Program-made: the position numbers and the translations under genes
The notes under the pieces: generated by a model
The model's input: only the letters and a program-made list of their open reading frames with translations
Told to the model about the DNA's origin: nothing
The model's database searches: none
Assembly: GCF_049673005.1 (NCBI RefSeq)
Contig: NZ_JBATXB010000033.1
Location: 1 to 64,000 of the forward strand
Source of the DNA: Carnobacterium_A sp049673005
GTDB taxonomy: Bacteria; Bacillota; Bacilli; Lactobacillales; Carnobacteriaceae
Direction of reading: 5' to 3'
DNA length: 64,000 bases
Shown: positions 26,184 through 34,914 of the stretch, in pieces
Layout of the letters: each line of letters opens with the position of its first letter
Numbering within the stretch: the first letter of the stretch is position 1

Positions 26184-26817
26184 TTTGATATAATCCCTTC
26201 TCTTGAATGTATTTTAATGTTTTTTCTGGAATCAAATACTTTACAGAACAATTACTTTTTATTTTTTCTCTTAACATTGTCGAACTGATATCAACTGACG
26301 GCACATCAACCCAGATAAGAGGATAATCAGTCATTAAAGCATAACCAGGACGGTTTACCCCTACAAACTGAACTAACTGTTTTAACTGATCAATCTTGTA
26401 CCATTTCGGTAAATATTCAACCATATCCCCACCGATAATAAAATAGTAATCGGTATCCGGATGCTGTTCTGCTAATTGAATCATCGTTTCGTAAGTGAAG
26501 CTTTTTCCACCACGATCAATTTCCGTTTTTTCAACGTAAAAAAAAGGATTATCTTGAATAGCTGCTTCTACCATTTCTAAGCGATAAACAGCATCAATTG
26601 TTCTTTTTTTATCTTGATGCGGAGGAATGAAGCTTGGCATGAAAAAAATTTTATCTAAATCAAGTTGTCGGCAAACTTGATCAGCAATTATTAAGTGGCC
26701 TACATGTGGAGGATTAAAGGTTCCACCTAAAATCCCTACTTTTTTTCGCTCAATTTCCAAAGGATTTCTATTTAGTAAGTCCTCTGTTTGATTAAAAGAA
26801 ACTGCTTGCCTTTTCAA
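26164..26817 (-). CDS. nadD: Nicotinate-nucleotide adenylyltransferase NadD
   Basis: Converts nicotinate mononucleotide and ATP to deamido-NAD. Motifs are G-G-T-F-N-P-P-H-V-G-H (nucleotidyltransferase signature) and I-S-S-T-M-L-R near the C-terminus. The chosen start is a TTG at 26817 (217 residues), 6 nt from an AAAGGTG SD site; an in-frame GTG at 26826 lies inside the SD. The roughly 30-residue lead before the signature is longer than in many NadD proteins but common in Lactobacillales. It lies between yhbY and yqeK. Confidence 0.94.
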   Translation of the reverse strand: MKRQAVSFNQTEDLLNRNPLEIERKKVGILGGTFNPPHVGHLIIADQVCRQLDLDKIFFMPSFIPPHQDKKRTIDAVYRLEMVEAAIQDNPFFYVEKTEIDRGGKSFTYETMIQLAEQHPDTDYYFIIGGDMVEYLPKWYKIDQLKQLVQFVGVNRPGYALMTDYPLIWVDVPSVDISSTMLREKIKSNCSVKYLIPEKTLKYIQEKGLYQNDDKIN

Positions 26818-26840
26818 AATAATCACCTTTCCTCACCGAA

Positions 26841-27161
26841 TTATTTTTTTCTTTTTGTCGGAATTTGTGTTGAAATTCGTTGATACTTTTCTTGTGTAGA
26901 AGGCTGAAATAACACAATGACTCGACCAATAATTTGGACTACTTCACATCCTAAATCTGCTTCAATCTTATTGGCTACTTCTTGGGCTGTTTCATCTGTA
27001 TTTTGTAGTAAACTAATTTTTAGTAGTTCTCTTTTTTCAAGTGCTTCACCTATTTGAATAATAACTTCTTTATTCAAACCGTTTTTCCCAATCTGGAAAA
27101 TAGGATTTAAGTGATGTGCCTTACTTCTTAAAAAACGTTTTTGCTTTCCTGTTAAATCCAT
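26841..27161 (-). CDS. yhbY: YhbY-family RNA-binding protein
   Basis: CRS1/YhbY (CRM) domain protein of about 106 residues starting at the ATG at 27161 (MDLTGKQKRFLR) after a GGAGTGGG site; the longer frame to 27197 would contain this SD. The G-K-N-G-L motif (near residue 28) marks the RNA-binding loop. The family associates with pre-50S particles. It is placed between yqeH (30S assembly GTPase) and nadD, as in B. subtilis. Confidence 0.94.
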   Translation of the reverse strand: MDLTGKQKRFLRSKAHHLNPIFQIGKNGLNKEVIIQIGEALEKRELLKISLLQNTDETAQEVANKIEADLGCEVVQIIGRVIVLFQPSTQEKYQRISTQIPTKRKK

Positions 27162-27203
27162 TTTCCCACTCCAGTTAAATCGATCTCTCGATTCCAATTT
27201 TTA

Positions 27204-28334
27204 TTAAATCAATGATTTTCTAATAATAACATCTACACCTTTTGGAGCCCAACCTGCTACTATTGCTCCAGGTTCGTTAATGGTCACCCATCCCAAACCA
27301 GCAAAGACAATGTCTGCTTTTTCTTTAACGGTAAACTCAAAACGAACCAAATCTGGAAAGCCTGTAACTTCATCTTCACGTGGAGGCTGCAATAATTTCC
27401 CAACTTGTTTTTGGTACAATTCATCTGCTTTTTCCAATTTAGTTCTATGAATTTTTAAATCATTAGATGTAAAACAAGTAAAAGATCGTCTTTCACCTTT
27501 CAAGTAATCAAACCTTGCCACACCACCAAAGAATAAAGTTTGCCCTTCATTTAGTTGGTAAACCATTGGTTTTATCTCTTTTTTTGGCGCAATCAATTTC
27601 AAATCTTTATCTCCCAAGACATGTGCCATCTGGTGACGATGGATAATTCCTGGAGTATCGATTAAGAATTTTCCGTCTTCTAAAGGTATTTCAATTCTGT
27701 CTAGTGTCGTTCCAGGAAATTGAGATGTTGTAATTAAATCTTGTACTCCTGCAGTCAGATGAATAATTTGATTGATTAAAGTTGATTTCCCTACATTTGT
27801 TACCCCGACTACAAAAACATCACGTCCTTTACGATGTTTTTCAATGGTCGCCAGTAAGTCTTCCATCTCTTTAGGTTTAACAGCACTTGTCAAAATAACA
27901 TCTTGTGGACGTAACCCTTCTTCAAATGCTCTTTCTCTCAACCACTGTGTCATTTTCCCACGTTTTAAAGACTTTGGTAGCAAATCGACTTTATTCCCCA
28001 CTAACAGAACTGGATTATCTCCAACAAAACGGTGAAGCCCAGGAATCATACTGCCATTAAAATCAAAAATGTCGATAACATTTATGATTAAAGCATCTTT
28101 TGTTCCTAATTCATTTAATAATTTCAAAAAATCATCATCTGTTAAATGGACATCTTGGATTTCATTGTAGTGACGCAATCTAAAACAGCGTTGGCAATAC
28201 ACTTCTTCTTTTTCTAAACCTTTTTTTAATGCAGACTCTGGCGTATATCCAGACTGTTCTTTGTCAGTTGTCTGAATAACTGCTCCGCAACCAATACACC
28301 TTAACTCTTCTTCATTCATTAATTCTTTCGTCAT
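27204..28334 (-). CDS. yqeH: Ribosome biogenesis GTPase YqeH
   Basis: Circularly permuted GTPase for 30S subunit assembly. The 376-residue protein has an N-terminal zinc finger (C-x-x-C at 13-16 and C-x-x-C near 48-51). The permuted G motifs follow: G4 N-K-V-D, G5 T-S-A, G1 G-V-T-N-V-G-K-S-T-L, and G3 D-T-P-G. A C-terminal beta domain completes it. The ATG at 28334 lies 8 nt after GGAGGAAG and overlaps the end of yqeG by 23 nt. Confidence 0.96.
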   Translation of the reverse strand: MTKELMNEEELRCIGCGAVIQTTDKEQSGYTPESALKKGLEKEEVYCQRCFRLRHYNEIQDVHLTDDDFLKLLNELGTKDALIINVIDIFDFNGSMIPGLHRFVGDNPVLLVGNKVDLLPKSLKRGKMTQWLRERAFEEGLRPQDVILTSAVKPKEMEDLLATIEKHRKGRDVFVVGVTNVGKSTLINQIIHLTAGVQDLITTSQFPGTTLDRIEIPLEDGKFLIDTPGIIHRHQMAHVLGDKDLKLIAPKKEIKPMVYQLNEGQTLFFGGVARFDYLKGERRSFTCFTSNDLKIHRTKLEKADELYQKQVGKLLQPPREDEVTGFPDLVRFEFTVKEKADIVFAGLGWVTINEPGAIVAGWAPKGVDVIIRKSLI

Positions 28335-28857
28335 GTAATGACTTCCTCCATCTCATATTTGGATCTTTTTTAATCAAGTAATTCATAATATGCAGTTCCA
28401 TATAACGATTGAGTTTTGTGTTCCAAGCATCACTATCAATAATAGGCTTAACTAACACTGTACGGATACCTGCTAAATTAGCTCCCCATACATCAGTCAT
28501 AATTTGATCTCCTACCATTAAAATATCTTCTTTCGGGAGATTCAATTTTTCTTCTGCTTTTTTAAATCCTATTACTGTTGGTTTTATAGCTCTAGAAACG
28601 TATTCCAAATCTAGTATTTTGGCTACTTTCTCAACACGTGGCGCACTATTATTCGATAATATAATAACTGGAATACCAGCATCTTTCATTACTTTAATCC
28701 ACTCTATAAGCTCTTGGGTCCCATCAGGATTATTCCAAGCAATAAGAGTATTATCTAAATCTGTTAGAACGGCTTTTACATTTTGTTTTTTTAATTGTTC
28801 TGGCGTTAACTGGTATATAGCTTCTATCATCCATGTTGGTTTAAATATATTCAGCAT
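28312..28857 (-). CDS. yqeG: YqeG family HAD IIIA-type phosphatase
   Basis: A 181-residue HAD-superfamily protein with motif I D-L-D-N-T-L (near residue 33), motif II L-S-N-N-S, a lysine in motif III, and motif IV G-D-Q-I-M-T-D. The YqeG branch resembles phosphatidylglycerophosphatases (GEP4-like) and heads the yqeGH-yhbY-nadD operon in Firmicutes; the physiological substrate in this group is not certain. A weak hairpin separates it from lysC, so the operon probably starts here. Confidence 0.93.
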   Translation of the reverse strand: MLNIFKPTWMIEAIYQLTPEQLKKQNVKAVLTDLDNTLIAWNNPDGTQELIEWIKVMKDAGIPVIILSNNSAPRVEKVAKILDLEYVSRAIKPTVIGFKKAEEKLNLPKEDILMVGDQIMTDVWGANLAGIRTVLVKPIIDSDAWNTKLNRYMELHIMNYLIKKDPNMRWRKSLHDERINE

Positions 28858-28882
28858 AGTTTCTCCCTACTCATTAAAATAG

Positions 28883-28903
28883 GAGTACTTCTCCAGTACT
28901 CCC
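28883..28903 (-). terminator. Possible terminator of lysC
   Basis: A perfect 9-bp inverted repeat (GGAGTACT-type) followed by TATTTT on the minus strand lies between lysC and yqeG. The U-tract is short. Confidence 0.55.
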
Positions 28904-28957
28904 TCTTGTTTACTATCTAGTCAATTATACGTTAAAACCACGAAATAGCAATCAAAC

Positions 28958-30175
28958 TCAATTGTTTTTAGTTGGATTCTCATTTTGTAAAAAGGCAGTA
29001 TGCAAGGAATTAACCGCAACTTTTAAATCTGATTCCGCAACTAAAATCCAAATAGTCGTGTAACTATCTGCCGATTGATAAATAGGTACTTGATTATTAG
29101 CCAAGGTTGTCACTATTTTAGAAACAATACCTGGTACTCCTGTGATACCCGCTCCAACAATTGCAACTTTTGCACAGTTTTCTATGTTGGAGTAAGTAAC
29201 TCCTTGTTTTTCAAATAAATTTTGTGCGCTCTCTAAAGCTGTTTGGGGTAATGTGAAAACAATTTGTTCCGGAAAAATATTGATGAAGTCAACACTAATT
29301 CCTAACCTAGCTAATGAGTTAAATATTTTTTCCTGTGTCTTCCGGTTAGCTTCAACTTTAAATTGTACTAAATTTGGAACATGAGCAATCCCTGTGACTA
29401 AACGGTAATGCTCTATTTGACTTTCGATATGTGTAACCAACGTTCCTGTATCGGTAACGGGTTGGAGAGTTGAGCGAATTCGTAATGGTATTCCAGCCTG
29501 CATGGCAATTTCAACAGCTCGTGGATCAATTACTTTTGCTCCTTCATGGGCCATATTGCTTACTTCTCGGTAACTGACTACTTCTAAAAATTGAGCATTA
29601 TCAACTAAACGAGGATCCGCAGTCATCATCCCTGAAACATCTGTAAATATATCAATACTTTCAGCATCAAAAGAAGATCCCAAAAAGGCTGCAGTTGTGT
29701 CACTTCCTCCGCGTCCAATTGTAGTAATGTGCCCACTTTCACTCACGCCTTGAAAACCAGTAACAACTACAACATCATTAAATTTAAAATAATTAGTAAT
29801 CGCAGTCTTATCAATTCTCTTTACTTTAGCGTTGCCAAAATCTTCATTCGTAACTATTCCAGCATCCTGTCCAGTTAAGCCAACAGCAGCTATTCCATTC
29901 TTTTTTAAACCATTTGTGAAAACAGCCGTAGAGATAGTCTCACCTACTGAAAGCAACATGTCTTTTTCACGCAAATCTAAGTAGCTTCGAGTCCCTCCGA
30001 TTAACGAAAGTAAAGAATCAGTAGCGTATGGGTCTCCTAAACGTCCAATCGCTGAAACAACTACGATTACCTTATATCCTAAAGATATAGCATGAGAAAT
30101 ATGCTTTTCTGCTGCTGCACGACTAGTGTCATCTTTAACTGATGTTCCACCAAATTTTTGAACTAAAATTTTCAT
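28958..30175 (-). CDS. lysC: Aspartokinase
   Basis: Phosphorylates L-aspartate, the first step to diaminopimelate, lysine, threonine and methionine. The ATG at 30175 follows AAAGGATGG and gives the canonical start M-K-I-L-V-Q-K-F-G-G-T-S (405 residues); an upstream extension is rejected. The kinase domain has G-R-G-G-S-D-T-T-A and T-D-V-S-G-M-M-T-A-D-P-R. Two C-terminal ACT domains (about 265-400) are expected to bind effector amino acids. Supply of diaminopimelate fits the mDAP-type MurE in this window. No lysine riboswitch is visible upstream, only a plain promoter. Confidence 0.95.
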   Translation of the reverse strand: MKILVQKFGGTSVKDDTSRAAAEKHISHAISLGYKVIVVVSAIGRLGDPYATDSLLSLIGGTRSYLDLREKDMLLSVGETISTAVFTNGLKKNGIAAVGLTGQDAGIVTNEDFGNAKVKRIDKTAITNYFKFNDVVVVTGFQGVSESGHITTIGRGGSDTTAAFLGSSFDAESIDIFTDVSGMMTADPRLVDNAQFLEVVSYREVSNMAHEGAKVIDPRAVEIAMQAGIPLRIRSTLQPVTDTGTLVTHIESQIEHYRLVTGIAHVPNLVQFKVEANRKTQEKIFNSLARLGISVDFINIFPEQIVFTLPQTALESAQNLFEKQGVTYSNIENCAKVAIVGAGITGVPGIVSKIVTTLANNQVPIYQSADSYTTIWILVAESDLKVAVNSLHTAFLQNENPTKNN

Positions 30176-30272
30176 TTTATACCATCCTTTAAATTTAAAT
30201 CTTCCTATAACCAATCTGTTCTAATTTCCACTTATATTAGTTCAATCTTTTTTATACTACCAGTTCATTTTT

Positions 30273-30301
30273 ATTATAGCGAAGACTCAAACAATATTCA
30301 A
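30273..30301 (-). promoter_or_regulatory. Promoter of lysC
   Basis: On the minus strand TTGAAT (30296-30301), a 17-nt spacer and TATAAT (30273-30278) form a strong vegetative promoter about 100 nt upstream of the lysC ATG. Confidence 0.75.
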
Positions 30302-30380
30302 TAAAGCAAGTGACGGTAAACTAATTTTATTTTTCATGGTATACTTTAAAAAATAAGTTAAGAAAATGGAGAGTGAAACA

Positions 30381-31025
30381 ATGTTTCTTAAAGAAGTTTG
30401 TGTTGAAAATTATACAATGGTTCCTGCAGCTATTGCAAAAGGGGCAACTCGTGTCGAACTTTGCGATTACTTGCCTAGCGGAGGTACAACGGTTAGTAAA
30501 GGAGTGATGCAAGAGACGTTAGCTTATTGCAGCGAGCACTCAGTTCCTGTGATGGCCATTATCCGTCCACGTAGCGGAAATTTTATTTATAATGATACTG
30601 AATTAAAAATAATGGGATACGATATTATAGAGGCTAAAAATCTTGGCATTGATGGTATTGTCGTCGGATGCTTGAATAAGGAAAATTGGCTAGACGAGGA
30701 TGCAATGGAGCAAATTTTAGAGGAATCTTACGGCTTACAAACAACTTTCCATATGGCTTTCGATTCTATCCCACACATCCGTCAATTTGAAGCGATTGAC
30801 TGGTTAGTTGAACACGGTGTAGAACGTATTTTAACCCATGGTGGAAATGCTGATGTCTCTATTGAAAAAACTTTGCCAAGACTAAAGGAATTAGTTGATT
30901 ACGCAGATAAGCGCATAATCATTCTTCCTGGAGGCGGAATAAACGATGAGAATGCTCAAAGTGTGATTGATTACTTGGGAGTTAATGAAGTTCACGGTAC
31001 AAAAATAGTCGGTCCATTAAATTAA
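30381..31025 (+). CDS. cutC: CutC family protein
   Basis: A 214-residue TIM-barrel protein of the CutC family. The ATG at 30381 follows a GGAGAGTG site; an ATG 15 nt upstream would place the SD inside the gene. Motifs include E-V-C-V-E-N near the start, G-A-T-R-V-E-L-C-D, M-A-I-I-R-P-R-S-G-x-F, H-M-A-F-D (near 127) and R-I-L-T-H-G-G. The family was named for copper homeostasis, and Enterococcus CutC can bind copper, but its true role is debated. It is a single-gene unit, divergent from lysC. Confidence 0.93.
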   Translation: MFLKEVCVENYTMVPAAIAKGATRVELCDYLPSGGTTVSKGVMQETLAYCSEHSVPVMAIIRPRSGNFIYNDTELKIMGYDIIEAKNLGIDGIVVGCLNKENWLDEDAMEQILEESYGLQTTFHMAFDSIPHIRQFEAIDWLVEHGVERILTHGGNADVSIEKTLPRLKELVDYADKRIIILPGGGINDENAQSVIDYLGVNEVHGTKIVGPLN

Positions 31026-31026
31026 G

Positions 31027-31070
31027 TAAAACGAGTTTCTGTATGATTCAAATCTGCAGAAACTCGTTTT
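31027..31070 (+). terminator. Terminator of cutC
   Basis: A 14-bp perfect stem (AAAACGAGTTTCTG and its complement) starts right after the cutC stop and ends in TTTT. Confidence 0.85.
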
Positions 31071-31114
31071 CCATTTAATAATATATATAATTTCTAATGT
31101 TAAATCTTCAAAAA

Positions 31115-31146
31115 AAGAATGAGCTAGTATAACTGAGCTCATTCTT
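31115..31146 (-). terminator. Terminator of the YkuJ-family gene
   Basis: An 11-bp stem (AAGAATGAGCT) is followed on the minus strand by seven U residues. It lies just past the stop codon at 31155. Confidence 0.85.
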
Positions 31147-31154
31147 TATTTTTT

Positions 31155-31388
31155 TTAGTCTTGCAACAATTCAAAAATTTCAATTGCAACTAAATCTAAA
31201 TCATCAAATTGATAAACTTGACGTGTCGAGCTATCTTCTAATTCAAAAGTAGTCGTTTTAGCATCATAGGAAATTAAGCAACGTTCATTGCCTTCTTTTT
31301 CAAATCTACGTACTTGAACTTCACTATCTTTATCTTCTAACATAGCTTCCAATCGGCGAATGATTGCCTGTAATTGTGAAGGTTTCAT
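31155..31388 (-). CDS. ykuJ: YkuJ family (DUF1797) protein
   Basis: A 77-residue soluble protein matching the YkuJ/DUF1797 family: an N-terminal helix (L-Q-A-I-I-R-R-L-E-A-M), a small beta sheet, and the C-terminal F-D-D-L-D-L-V-A-I-E-I-F-E-L-L motif. A structure exists for the B. subtilis homologue but no function is assigned. It is a single-gene unit between cutC (plus strand) and the hydroxyacid dehydrogenase. The interval 31389-31558 shows no further feature. Confidence 0.9.
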   Translation of the reverse strand: MKPSQLQAIIRRLEAMLEDKDSEVQVRRFEKEGNERCLISYDAKTTTFELEDSSTRQVYQFDDLDLVAIEIFELLQD

Positions 31389-31558
31389 AATCTCGTACCC
31401 CTTTCAAACTTGGCTCAGTCACTATTTTAACAGATTTTTCTTCAAAAGACAGTAAAGTTATCTTTTTTTATTCATTTAATTTTTATTTTCTTAAAGAAAC
31501 GCCTTTTTTATTAAGTAATTATCAATACTATAATAATCATAAACCCATTTAAAATAGC

Positions 31559-32434
31559 TTATCTTTTCCCTTCAGGCCACCATAATTTAATAAATGCTTG
31601 AGTACCATCATTCCCATGTCCATCTATTTCAAGTTTTTCATAAAATTGTTGAGCTAATGACGTAAAAGGTAAATCTATATTCATTATTTTGGCTTCATTT
31701 AAAGCAATATTCAAGTCTTTAACAAAATGTTTTATAAAAAAACCAGGTGAATAGTCTTCACTCAAAATACGGGGACCATAGTTTACTAATGACCAGTTAT
31801 TTGCACTACCTCCACTCACAGTATCAATAACTTTTTCTAAATTCAGATTAGCTGCTTCAGCATATACCAACATTTCTGTCAAACCTGTCATCGTTCCTGC
31901 TACCATAATTTGGTTGGCCATTTTTGTGTGTTGACCTTTACCTGCTGACCCTTGTAGATTTACTTTGCTTGAAAATACATCAAGGATGGGTTTAACAAGT
32001 TCAAAAACACCTTCATCCCCACCAACCATTACTGTTAATGTTCCATTTTTAGCACCCAAATCTCCACCAGATACTGGAGCATCAAGTACGGGGATATTTC
32101 TTTTTTTACCTTCTTCATATAACTTAGCCGCTAAAGTAGGAGTACTCGTAGTCATATCGATTAAGATATGGTTAGACGTAGCTGTTTTAAAAATACCTTT
32201 TTCTCCTAAATAGGTTTCTTCAACATCTTTAGGATAACCTACTATAGTAATAATAATCTCACTTTTTTCTGTCACTGTTGCTGGATTTTCACACCAATTA
32301 GCACCTAAAGAAACTAAATCGTCCGTTTTACTTTTTGTTCTATTATAAACATTTACTTCATACCCAGCCTTAAGTAAATGTTTCACGATAGAGCTACCCA
32401 TTACACCTGTTCCAATAAAACCAATTTTTTTCAT
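31559..32434 (-). CDS. NAD(P)-dependent beta-hydroxyacid dehydrogenase (HIBADH/GarR-like)
   Basis: A 291-residue beta-hydroxyacid dehydrogenase. The Rossmann motif G-F-I-G-T-G-V-M-G lies near the start, the substrate motif D-A-P-V-S-G-G-D-x-G-A near residue 120, and the catalytic lysine in G-Q-H-T-K-M-A-N-Q near 170. The ATG at 32434 is preferred because of its distance from the AAGGGTG SD; the longer frame to 32539 is not supported. Candidates are 3-hydroxyisobutyrate dehydrogenase, tartronate semialdehyde reductase or a succinic semialdehyde reductase. The sequence alone does not decide. It follows two glycosyltransferase genes by about 115 nt. Confidence 0.88.
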   Translation of the reverse strand: MKKIGFIGTGVMGSSIVKHLLKAGYEVNVYNRTKSKTDDLVSLGANWCENPATVTEKSEIIITIVGYPKDVEETYLGEKGIFKTATSNHILIDMTTSTPTLAAKLYEEGKKRNIPVLDAPVSGGDLGAKNGTLTVMVGGDEGVFELVKPILDVFSSKVNLQGSAGKGQHTKMANQIMVAGTMTGLTEMLVYAEAANLNLEKVIDTVSGGSANNWSLVNYGPRILSEDYSPGFFIKHFVKDLNIALNEAKIMNIDLPFTSLAQQFYEKLEIDGHGNDGTQAFIKLWWPEGKR

Positions 32435-32548
32435 TTTATACATACACCCTTCCCAAATCCTTATGATTTTAGTATAACATTCTAGATGAAAAACTAATAT
32501 ACGGAACTTTTTATCAAACCTCTTAATACTACTGGTCAAACTATAAAA

Positions 32549-33574
32549 TCATTGTACTTTTATTTGCTTTTCATAAAAATCAAGCCATATTCCAGCAAGC
32601 CTTTCTTCTGAATAATAGTTACTTCCTGCAGCAGCCTTTTGAATAGCTCTTTTATAAAAAATTGGATTATTCATCATTTCTTCAATAATAGTTTTCATTC
32701 TATTTCGATCAAGTGCAGGCTCATAATAACCTGCCAATATAGGTAAATATAAATCTAAATCTCTTAAAATAACAGGCTTACCACAGGAGAATGCCTCTAA
32801 AATACACATGGGAAATAGTTCTTCAAAAGATGGCAATAAAAAAACATCTGCCAGATTATAAAAACTACACATTTCTTCTCTCTTTACAATGCCTATAAAA
32901 CGCAAATTTTCAGGAGGTTGCTTCATTACTTTAGTGAATTTATCATAGCCATCTGTTATTTTACCAAACGAAAATCCACCTACCCATAAAAACTGGACAT
33001 CTGGCATTTGTTTTGCTAAATCAATAAAATCAAGTATACCTTTACGTTCTTGTATTTGCCCAGCTCCCATAACTACAAACTGATTTTCTAAGATACCTAA
33101 CTTAGCTCTCATTTCATTTTTTTTATCGCTACATAAAGGATGGAATTTGGTATTAGAAACAAAATTTGGAATATACGTTATTTTCTTCCTTGGTACTCCA
33201 TATTTTTCTAACTCTTTAATGAAAGCGGGATTAACCACAACTAAGTGATCCATTCGTTTATAAAATTTAATGACATAGGTATAAAAAAATAATTCAATCA
33301 AACGAGGCAAATGAATACTTCCTTTTAAGGTAGATGGTAAAAAATGAACATAACCAATACGTCTACCTACTCGCTTCTTAAAAAAAGTACTTAGAAAAAA
33401 AGAAGGATTAACTGTGTGGTAATGACTAATATCTGTTCTACTATAGTCATTAATTCTAATTTCTAACTTTCTTGTATGGTACTTTCCCAATAAATGAACT
33501 AGTTCTAAATAAGCGCTACCAACTCCTTGTCCAGCTATTTTGTCCGCTGAAGAAAACATCGTTATTCGTATCAT
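32549..33574 (-). CDS. Family 4 glycosyltransferase, BgsA/CpoA-like glycolipid synthase
   Basis: A 341-residue GT4 enzyme. The N-terminus M-I-R-I-T-M-F-S-S-A-D-K-I-x-G-Q-G-V-G-S-A-Y is the signature of CpoA/BgsA-type enzymes, which add the second sugar to monoglycosyl-diacylglycerol on the inner membrane face. The E-x7-E motif (E-L-F-P-M-C-I-L-E-A, near residue 255) marks the nucleotide-sugar site. It follows the other GT4 gene by 16 nt, the same pair arrangement as bgsB-bgsA in enterococci. The glycolipid product serves as membrane lipid and lipoteichoic acid anchor. The exact sugar is not readable. Confidence 0.85.
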   Translation of the reverse strand: MIRITMFSSADKIAGQGVGSAYLELVHLLGKYHTRKLEIRINDYSRTDISHYHTVNPSFFLSTFFKKRVGRRIGYVHFLPSTLKGSIHLPRLIELFFYTYVIKFYKRMDHLVVVNPAFIKELEKYGVPRKKITYIPNFVSNTKFHPLCSDKKNEMRAKLGILENQFVVMGAGQIQERKGILDFIDLAKQMPDVQFLWVGGFSFGKITDGYDKFTKVMKQPPENLRFIGIVKREEMCSFYNLADVFLLPSFEELFPMCILEAFSCGKPVILRDLDLYLPILAGYYEPALDRNRMKTIIEEMMNNPIFYKRAIQKAAAGSNYYSEERLAGIWLDFYEKQIKVQ

Positions 33575-33590
33575 AATTACTACTCCTCTT

Positions 33591-34778
33591 TTAACGTTGT
33601 TTCGAAAGAATAACTAATTTTTTTTCATCCTTATATTCTTCTATCATTAACTCATAAAACTGAATGACTTTTTCTCCAAACAATTCAGATGATAACTGTT
33701 TAAATAGTCTCTCTCGATTTACTTCTCTCTTTTTATTATCTAAATTAAACTCGTTTTTCATCATAGACATAATGATGACATCTGCTAATTCTTCATCTTT
33801 TCTAAAAGTTTCTCCAAAGTCTCCGTTTTGAGTCAATATTTCAGTATAATCATTGTATCTCGCTATAATATTCGTTCCAGAAGCTATAGACTCAATGTAA
33901 GTTAATCCCTGTGACTCAGAATCAGATGCACTTAAAAATAAGTCAGCAGCTTGATAATACGCTTGTACTTGAGAACTTTCTACTTCTCCAACAAAAAAAA
34001 TTGATTTAGCTAAATCTAAACTTTGGACTAAATATTCTAATTCTTTCTTTTGTGGTCCATTTCCAACAATTAAAAGTTTCGCCTTTGGTTTTTTAGCTAA
34101 AACTTGAGGCATGGACTTAATAAGAATATCAATACTCTTTTCTTGAGCAACCCTTCCTAAAAATAAAAGTAAGGGTTCATCAGAGTTAAAAGATAACTCT
34201 GCACGTATATCTCTTGTTGCTTTTTCAAGAAAATTAGTTAAGATAATACCTGTTGGGATAATGACTATCTTTGAAGTAACGTCATAATTTAATAATTGTT
34301 GGGCTGCTTTTTTACTTGGTGCTATAATACCATTGGCTTTATTACAAAATATTTTCGATGCTATTTTAACATGATTAGGACGAAGGATTTTTCCTTTTCC
34401 AATGTAGTGAAGATAATCTTCGTACATTGTATGATAAGTATGGATACAAGGGATTTTTAATTGATGAGCTATATATTTTCCTGTTAAACCTAGACTAAAC
34501 TCTGTTTGCGTATGAATAATATCTAAGGATTGTTCTTTAGCTATCTTTAGTGCTCGGTGTAATCCTTTTATTGCAACACGACGATCTTGAAATGATAAAA
34601 AAGGCAAACTCGGTAACCGAATAATTCCAACTTCATTATATTTTACTTTAGGATCTGTAGTTGTAAAAATGATGACAGAATGACCTTGTCGCTCAAGTTC
34701 ACTTTTTAGTGTTTTTATTGAGCTGGCTACTCCACTTATTTGTGGAAAGTAAGTATCCGTAAAAATTCCAACTTTCAT
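33591..34778 (-). CDS. Family 4 glycosyltransferase, BgsB-like diacylglycerol glucosyltransferase
   Basis: A 395-residue GT4 enzyme starting M-K-V-G-I-F-T-D-T-Y-F-P-Q-I-S-G-V, typical of 1,2-diacylglycerol 3-glycosyltransferases. It shows H-T-Y-H-T-M-Y-E-D-Y, basic patches for membrane contact (K-K-A-A-Q, K-I-A-S-K), P-T-G-I, L-F-L-G-R-V-A-x-E-K-S, and the E-x7-E motif E-S-Q-G-L-T-Y-I-E. It should make monoglycosyl-diacylglycerol for the next gene product. The two genes and possibly the dehydrogenase form one operon. Confidence 0.87.
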   Translation of the reverse strand: MKVGIFTDTYFPQISGVASSIKTLKSELERQGHSVIIFTTTDPKVKYNEVGIIRLPSLPFLSFQDRRVAIKGLHRALKIAKEQSLDIIHTQTEFSLGLTGKYIAHQLKIPCIHTYHTMYEDYLHYIGKGKILRPNHVKIASKIFCNKANGIIAPSKKAAQQLLNYDVTSKIVIIPTGIILTNFLEKATRDIRAELSFNSDEPLLLFLGRVAQEKSIDILIKSMPQVLAKKPKAKLLIVGNGPQKKELEYLVQSLDLAKSIFFVGEVESSQVQAYYQAADLFLSASDSESQGLTYIESIASGTNIIARYNDYTEILTQNGDFGETFRKDEELADVIIMSMMKNEFNLDNKKREVNRERLFKQLSSELFGEKVIQFYELMIEEYKDEKKLVILSKQR

Positions 34779-34878
34779 TTCGCTTCACCCCTTTATATTA
34801 TTATACTTGGTATTGTATAAAAACATAAATTATAACCCTTTATAACTAGCTACCTTCAGAAACAATTATAAAAACAAA

Positions 34879-34909
34879 AAACCGTTGGAATTAAAAATTC
34901 CAACGGTTT
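34879..34909 (-). terminator. Terminator of ptsHI
   Basis: A 13-bp perfect stem (AAACCGTTGGAAT) just past the ptsI stop is followed on the minus strand by TTTTTTGTTTTT. Confidence 0.9.
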
Positions 34910-34914
34910 ACTCT

